Assembly: GCF_000348785.1 (NCBI RefSeq)
Contig: NC_020520.1
Location: 2,170,001 to 2,234,000, forward strand
DNA: 64,000 nt
Origin: Ilumatobacter coccineus YM16-304
Lineage (GTDB): Bacteria > Actinomycetota > Acidimicrobiia > Acidimicrobiales > Ilumatobacteraceae
Direction of reading: 5' to 3'
Shown: piece after piece, positions 59,621 through 64,000 of the stretch
Layout: each line of letters begins with the position of its first letter
Position numbering within the stretch: the stretch's first letter is position 1
Made by a program: the position numbers and the translations under genes
The notes under the pieces: generated by a model
Databases searched by the model: none
Seen by the model: only the letters and a program-made list of their open reading frames with translations
Told to the model about the DNA's origin: nothing

Positions 59621-60499
59621 ATGGATTCGACCAATTCCGACAATGTCCGCGAAACCGGAGCCGGTCAGGCGCAAACCGGGACCTCCGATGCCGATTCGCG
59701 CACCGAAGTGCGCTATGAGGTGGTCGATCACGTCGCCTGGATCACGCTCGATGCCCCGGAACGGATGAACACGATCTCGTCGACGATGCTCCGCGACATC
59801 AGCGCCCGCATGCTCGACGCCGACCGCGATCGCGACGTTCGCTGCATCGTGCTCACGGGCGAAGGGCGGGCATTCTGCGCTGGGCTCGACATGCAGGCGC
59901 AGATGGCCGGTCCGAAGGGCGGGCTCGGAAACCTCGGCAGTGTCGAAGCGACGCCCGGTGAGTTCGAGCTGCGCGATGCCCCGCCGATCGTGATGCACGC
60001 ACTCGACACACCGACGATCTGCGCCCTCAACGGTGGTGCGGCGGGTTACGGCCTCGACCTCGCCCTCAACTGCGACATCCGCATCGCTGCCGACACCGCC
60101 AAACTGGCGCCCGGTTTCGCCAAGCGCGGCATCCTTCCCGAGAGCGGCGGCACGTGGCTGCTGCCGCGCATGGTCGGCTACGCCCGCGCCGCCGAGATCG
60201 CGTTCACCGGTCGCACCCTGCTCGCCGACGAAGCGCTCGAGCTGGGCCTCGTCAACCACGTGGTGCCGGCATCCGAGCTCGTCAAGCGGGCGGAGGAGAT
60301 GGCCGCCGAGATCGCCGCCAACGCTCCGCTCGCCGTCCGGGCGATCAAGCGGATGATGCGCGCCGCCGAGACCGAGACGTTCGAGCAGAACGTCCATCAC
60401 GTCTTCCTGCAACTGCTCCCGCTGCTCAAGACCGACGACTTCACCGAAGGCGTCACGGCGTTCATGGAGAAGCGACAGCCCGAGTTCACCGGGCGCTGA
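59621..60499 (+). CDS. Enoyl-CoA hydratase/isomerase family protein
   Basis: 292 aa crotonase-fold enzyme. A polar N-terminal extension of about 28 residues precedes VRYEVVDHVAWITLDAPERMNTIS. The oxyanion-hole segments are GRAFCAGLDMQAQM and NGGAAGYGLDLALNCDIRIAAD; the catalytic-acid region reads KRGILPESGGTWLLPRMVG, where the Glu equivalent to Glu164 of rat hydratase is present. It could be a beta-oxidation hydratase or an isomerase. The nitroreductase gene starts in its stop codon. Confidence 0.9.
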   Translation: MDSTNSDNVRETGAGQAQTGTSDADSRTEVRYEVVDHVAWITLDAPERMNTISSTMLRDISARMLDADRDRDVRCIVLTGEGRAFCAGLDMQAQMAGPKGGLGNLGSVEATPGEFELRDAPPIVMHALDTPTICALNGGAAGYGLDLALNCDIRIAADTAKLAPGFAKRGILPESGGTWLLPRMVGYARAAEIAFTGRTLLADEALELGLVNHVVPASELVKRAEEMAAEIAANAPLAVRAIKRMMRAAETETFEQNVHHVFLQLLPLLKTDDFTEGVTAFMEKRQPEFTGR

Positions 60500-61152
60500 T
60501 GCCGACGCCCGAACACGTCTCGCTGCTCGACGGCCTGGCGACGACCAGGGCCATACGCCGCTACACCGATGAACCGGTCGCCGCCGACGACCTGCGCAGC
60601 ATCCTCTGGTACGCGGGTCGGGCCCCGTCCGGGTCCAATCGACAGCGATTTCGGTTCCTCGCGCTCACCGACGGGCCGGGAGCGACCGCGGCGAAGTCGA
60701 TCCTCGGCGCGGCGTTCCGGAAGGGTTGGAACGCGAAGCGCGAGGGCGACGGCTACAAGCCGAGCCGCTTCGCCGACTCGATGCAGGCGTACGTCGACGG
60801 GTTCGAGCAGATTCCCGTCGTCGTGCTCGTCTGCCTCGACCGGTACCGCGAACCAGACCTCCACGAAGGAGCGTCGGTCTACCCGGCGTGCCAGAACCTG
60901 TTGCTCGCCGCCCGCGCACACGGCTACGGCGGTGCGCTCACGATGTGGCACCTCATGGTCGAAGACGAACTGCGAGACACGCTCGACATCCAGGAGCACG
61001 TGGCGCTGTCGGCGTGCATCACACTCGGGGTGCCGGCGGGGCGCCACGGACCGCTGAAACGCAAGCCGGTACGCGAGGTCACCTACGTCGACCGCTGGGG
61101 AGCGCACCCTGACTGGGACGATCCGGTCACGGGCGACCAGTTGCGATCATGA
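60499..61152 (+). CDS. Nitroreductase-family protein
   Basis: 217 aa. FMN-binding TTRAIRRYTDEPVAADDLRSILWYAGRAPSGSNRQRFRFL; then SVYPACQNLLLAARAHGYGGALTMW and SACITLGVPAGRHGPLKRKPVREVTYVDRWG. Different subfamily from the nitroreductase at 11764. The substrate is unknown. The ATG shares one base with the hydratase stop, and the kinase gene overlaps its stop by ATGA. Confidence 0.88.
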   Translation: MPTPEHVSLLDGLATTRAIRRYTDEPVAADDLRSILWYAGRAPSGSNRQRFRFLALTDGPGATAAKSILGAAFRKGWNAKREGDGYKPSRFADSMQAYVDGFEQIPVVVLVCLDRYREPDLHEGASVYPACQNLLLAARAHGYGGALTMWHLMVEDELRDTLDIQEHVALSACITLGVPAGRHGPLKRKPVREVTYVDRWGAHPDWDDPVTGDQLRS

Positions 61153-62540
61153 CGGCGGCGACGCTGGTCGCCGGTGTCGATTCGTCGACCCAGTCGACCA
61201 AGGTCGAGGTGCGGGATCTCGTGACCGGAGCCGTCGTCGCGTCCGGGTCGGCACCACACCCCGTCGTGACCCCACCGTGCAGCGAGCAGGATCCACGCTC
61301 GTGGTTCGCCGCGTTCGAGGCGGCATGGGCGCAGGCCGGGTCTCCGCAGGTCGCAGCGATCAGCGTCGGCGGGCAGCAGCACGGGATGGTGGTGCTCGAC
61401 GCCGACGACCAACCGGTGTGTCGGGCGAAGCTCTGGAACGACACCGAGTCGAGCGACGACGCCGCCTGGTTGATCGATCAGCTCGGCTCGCCGGCGACGT
61501 GGGCCGACGCGGTGGGCAGCGTGCCGGTCGCGGCCTTCACCATCACCAAACTCTCGTGGCTGCACCGAACACACCCCGACGCGTGGCGGCGACTCGCCCG
61601 TGTCGTGTTGCCGCACGACTACCTCACCCACCGCCTGACCGGCGGATTCACGACCGACCGGGGCGATGCATCGGGCACCGGCTACTGGTCGCCGGCCACC
61701 GAGTCGTACCGATGGGACCTGCTCGACCTCGTCGACGCCGACGTGGCGTGGCCCGAGGTCGTTCCCGAGGTGCTCGGGTCGATGGACCGCGCTGGCCTGT
61801 GGAACGGCGCCGTCGTGGCGCCGGGGAGCGGCGACAACATGGCGGCAGCACTCGGCGTCGGACTCGGCCCCGGCGATGCCGTCATGTCGTTCGGTACGTC
61901 GGGCGCGGTCTTCGCCACGAGCTCCACACCCGCGGCCGATCCGTCGGGAGCCGTGGCGGGGTTCGCCGACGCGACCGGTCGGTACCTGCCGCTCGTGTGC
62001 ACGTCGAACGCCACGAAGGTGCTCGACGCCGTCCGCCGACTCCTCGGCGTCGACCACGCCGAGTTCGACGACCTCGCGCTCGCCGCCGAACCGGGTGGTC
62101 CGATCGTGCTGCCGTACTTCGATGGCGAACGCACGCCGTACCGCCCCGAGGCGACCGGCATGATCGACGGGATGCGCACCGACGTCTCGCGCGCCCAGTT
62201 CGCCCGCGCCGCCGTCGACGGTGTGGTCTGCGGGCTGCTCGACGGACTCGACGCACTGCAGGCACACGCTGCGCTCGACGGGCGACTCGTGCTCGTCGGT
62301 GGCGGAGCGAAGTCTCGAGCGGTGCAGCGGGTCGTGGCCGGGCTCACGGCGATGGACGTCGTGGTGAGCGATGCCGAACAGGCGGTGGCGACCGGGGCTG
62401 CCGTGCAGGCCGCAGCGGTGCTCGAACAGTGCGATCACCGCGCGATCCAGCAGCGATGGGGTCTGGGCGAGGGCACGGTGATCAGCGGCGTCGACGGTGG
62501 CGACGTGCGACTTCGATACGCGACACTTCGAGACCGATGA
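61149..62540 (+). CDS. xylB: FGGY-family carbohydrate kinase, probable xylulokinase
   Basis: 463 aa. ATP-dependent sugar kinase: VAGVDSSTQSTKVEV (phosphate 1), SVGGQQHGMVVLDADDQPV typical of xylulokinase, LWNDTES, LPHDYLTHRLTGGFTTDRGDASGTGYWS, MSFGTSGAVFA and LVGGGAKSRAVQRVVAGL (adenosine motif). The expected reaction is D-xylulose to xylulose 5-phosphate. No xylose isomerase or transporter lies nearby, so the true sugar is uncertain. Overlaps both neighbours by ATGA. Confidence 0.88.
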   Translation: MTAATLVAGVDSSTQSTKVEVRDLVTGAVVASGSAPHPVVTPPCSEQDPRSWFAAFEAAWAQAGSPQVAAISVGGQQHGMVVLDADDQPVCRAKLWNDTESSDDAAWLIDQLGSPATWADAVGSVPVAAFTITKLSWLHRTHPDAWRRLARVVLPHDYLTHRLTGGFTTDRGDASGTGYWSPATESYRWDLLDLVDADVAWPEVVPEVLGSMDRAGLWNGAVVAPGSGDNMAAALGVGLGPGDAVMSFGTSGAVFATSSTPAADPSGAVAGFADATGRYLPLVCTSNATKVLDAVRRLLGVDHAEFDDLALAAEPGGPIVLPYFDGERTPYRPEATGMIDGMRTDVSRAQFARAAVDGVVCGLLDGLDALQAHAALDGRLVLVGGGAKSRAVQRVVAGLTAMDVVVSDAEQAVATGAAVQAAAVLEQCDHRAIQQRWGLGEGTVISGVDGGDVRLRYATLRDR

Positions 62541-63124
62541 CCGACCCGTTCCGCGAACTCGGCCTCGATCGGTCGGCGACGGCCGACGACGTTCGGCGCG
62601 CCCGCCGGCAAATGGCGAAGCACGTCCATCCCGACGCGGGCGGGAAACGCTCCGAGATGCAGGCGCTCAATGCGGCGGCCGCAGCGGCGCTCGTGCAGAT
62701 CGCCGACGGCGAGCGCGCCGGCGCTCGCACCGAGGCGTCAGACCCGACACCGCCGGGTACCGGCAACGATCACCACGGCGACCCGACCGACGCCCCGACC
62801 GACTGGCAGCGCGACTGGTCGGGGCAGCGCATCGACACGCCGTCGTTCACGGTCGAGGCGCTGCCGGTCGAGACGTTCGAAGCGCTGCTGCTCGCCGCGG
62901 CGGAGCTCGGAGAGGTCGAGGACGACGATCCTCCCTACGGGCTCAGCGTCCTGCTCGGCGAACCGCTCGTGAGCTGGTGTCGACTCGACGTCGTGCCCGA
63001 CGCCGGTGCGTCGACGGTGAGCGTGGCGATCGCTCGCGCTGGTGCGGAGCCGTTGCCGCCGATCGAAGCGGTTCGCAACGCCTGGGTCGCAACGCTCAAC
63101 GGGCTCGACTGGTCCGACCTCTGA
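62537..63124 (+). CDS. Small J-domain protein
   Basis: 195 aa. Residues 1-60 form a short J domain (DPFRELGLDRSATADDVRRARRQMAKHVHPDAGG) with the intact HPD that stimulates Hsp70/DnaK. A Thr/Pro/Asp linker (about 65-95) leads to an unrecognised C-terminal domain (TPSFTVEALPVETFEALLLAAAELGEV, PPYGLSVLLGEPLVSWCRLDVVPD, AWVATLNGLDWSDL). It lacks the Gly/Phe and zinc regions of DnaJ, so it may be a client-specific co-chaperone. Overlaps the kinase stop by ATGA. Confidence 0.85.
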   Translation: MTDPFRELGLDRSATADDVRRARRQMAKHVHPDAGGKRSEMQALNAAAAAALVQIADGERAGARTEASDPTPPGTGNDHHGDPTDAPTDWQRDWSGQRIDTPSFTVEALPVETFEALLLAAAELGEVEDDDPPYGLSVLLGEPLVSWCRLDVVPDAGASTVSVAIARAGAEPLPPIEAVRNAWVATLNGLDWSDL

Positions 63125-63143
63125 ACGTCGCGACGCTGCTCCA

Positions 63144-64000
63144 TCAGGGGCGGGGAGCGGCGGCCTTGGTGAGTCGATCGATGATCGCGTGTCCGAGCCC
63201 GCTCGCCGCTGGAAGCACGGCGATGAGCACCCTCACCCCGTCGGCGTCGGCACGCCGGAGTTCGTGGTAGAGGTCGCGTGCGTACCGGGCGAGATCGTCG
63301 GTGTGGTCGAGGATCCTGCTGCCCGTGGTTCCAGCCGCGAGCGCGGCCGCATCGTCGGGGGAGTCGACGAGGCGTACCTGGCAGTTCGGTGCATAGTGCG
63401 ACGCCAGCATCCCGCTGGCCCGAGCCGGGCCTGACGCTCCCTCGACATCCGATCCGATGATGTCAGCGACCTGCTCGGTGGTGATCGCCCCGGCCCGCAA
63501 CACCTGCGGCGGATCGACGGTGCAGTCGATGATGGTGCTCTCGACGCCGACCTCGCAGGCTCCGCCGTCGAGGACGAGGTCGCGGCCATCGACGAGGTGC
63601 TCGCCCAGATCGTCGAGCACGTGCTGTGCGGTCGTCGGACTCACCGCACCGAAGCGGTTCGCCGACGGGGCTGCCACCGGCACGCCGGCTGCGGCGATCA
63701 GCCGCTGGGCCATCGGATGCGCCGGTACGCGGATCCCGACGGTGTCTCGACCGCCGGCCACCTCGGCGGGCAGATGGTCGCTGCGCGGCACGATGATCGT
63801 GACGGGGCCGGGCCACATCGCTGCGCCGAGGGCACATGCGGCGGGCGACGCGTCTGGCGCCCAGCGCAGCAGGTCGTCGGGCGACGCGAGGTGAACGATC
63901 AACGGGTGATCGCTCGGCCGGCCCTTCGTCGAGAAGATGCGAGCGATCGCAGCGGGGTCGGTCGCATCGGCGGCGAGTCCGTACACGGTCTCGGTCGGCA
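63144..64000 (-). CDS. tsaC: Threonylcarbamoyl-AMP synthase (Sua5/TsaC), 5' end outside the window
   Basis: At least 285 aa shown. Makes threonylcarbamoyl-AMP for the t6A37 tRNA modification. At the window edge the frame reads PTETVYGLAADA, the near-N-terminal family motif, so the start lies a little beyond base 64000. Other motifs: FSTKGRPSDHPLIVHL, WPGPVTIIVPRSD, VGIRVPAHP, APSANRFGAVSPTTAQHVLDDLG and ESTIIDCT. The extra C-terminal domain beginning ASGMLASHYAPNCQVRL marks the longer Sua5 form. Convergent with the J-domain gene, 19 nt apart. Confidence 0.94.
   Translation of the reverse strand, partial: PTETVYGLAADATDPAAIARIFSTKGRPSDHPLIVHLASPDDLLRWAPDASPAACALGAAMWPGPVTIIVPRSDHLPAEVAGGRDTVGIRVPAHPMAQRLIAAAGVPVAAPSANRFGAVSPTTAQHVLDDLGEHLVDGRDLVLDGGACEVGVESTIIDCTVDPPQVLRAGAITTEQVADIIGSDVEGASGPARASGMLASHYAPNCQVRLVDSPDDAAALAAGTTGSRILDHTDDLARYARDLYHELRRADADGVRVLIAVLPAASGLGHAIIDRLTKAAAPRP

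Overview
The window is one contiguous, gene-dense stretch of a high-GC actinobacterial chromosome. Several lineage markers sit together: a mycothiol ligase (mshC-like), an F420:NADPH oxidoreductase (npdG), a phosphatidylinositol-phosphate synthase/PIM cluster (pgsA, patA-like, pimA-like), an InhA-type enoyl-ACP reductase and a Bpa/PafE proteasome activator. The gene content, the many D/E/V/A-rich proteins and the HyuAB, GGDEF-EAL and Thr-rich lipoprotein genes would suit an Acidimicrobiia (Ilumatobacter-like) organism; that placement is inference.

Layout. 1-11 kb: ileS (5' end outside the window), a Cys-less DksA-like protein with a Lys/Ala tail, lspA, rluD-like, an Rrf2 regulator (minus), a phosphodiesterase-like enzyme, bpa and dnaE. 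11-19 kb: an unknown protein with a nitroreductase, a DUF255 thioredoxin-fold protein (minus), a methyltransferase, a small membrane protein, fabI/inhA (minus), npdG, mshC and plsC. 19-48.7 kb: a long housekeeping block, all plus strand: thrS, HIT, a membrane protein, pgsA, patA-like, GGDEF-EAL, pimA-like, lemA, htpX, a DUF3048 lipoprotein, pdxST, yebC, bcp, ruvCAB, a lipoprotein, queA, tgt, yajC-secDF, apt, rel, hisS, aspS. Its order follows the Mycobacterium tuberculosis thrS-to-aspS segment, with lineage-specific insertions. 48.7-50.5 kb: a zinc-ribbon protein (minus) and a gene-free interval holding two opposed arrays of 34-bp repeats around a central hairpin. 50.5-57.9 kb: a catabolic operon (ArsR, SDR, HyuA, HyuB, FAD oxidoreductase, PLP aminotransferase) ending in palindromic repeats and a terminator. 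58-64 kb: a branched-chain-type solute-binding lipoprotein (minus), enoyl-CoA hydratase, nitroreductase, xylulokinase-like kinase, J-domain protein and a partial Sua5/TsaC gene (minus).

Expression signals. Many genes overlap by ATGA, GTGA or TGATG, so they are probably translationally coupled. At least 18 genes at the head of a transcription unit carry a TANNNT hexamer 6-8 nt before the start codon, which puts the predicted transcription start on or next to the start codon. This implies widespread leaderless mRNA and fixes several start codons (Rrf2, the unknown protein at 11103, fabI, ruvC, the zinc-ribbon protein).

Most unusual element: positions 49695-50340, with eight copies of a GAATCGTCTC core on the left and eight of its reverse complement on the right, each at about 34-bp spacing, symmetric about a long GC-rich hairpin near 50020. 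The period is not a multiple of three, so the ORFs across it are artefacts. No known element class fits it clearly, and it is the best candidate here for something undescribed. No tRNA, rRNA, CRISPR array, insertion sequence or prophage was recognised.
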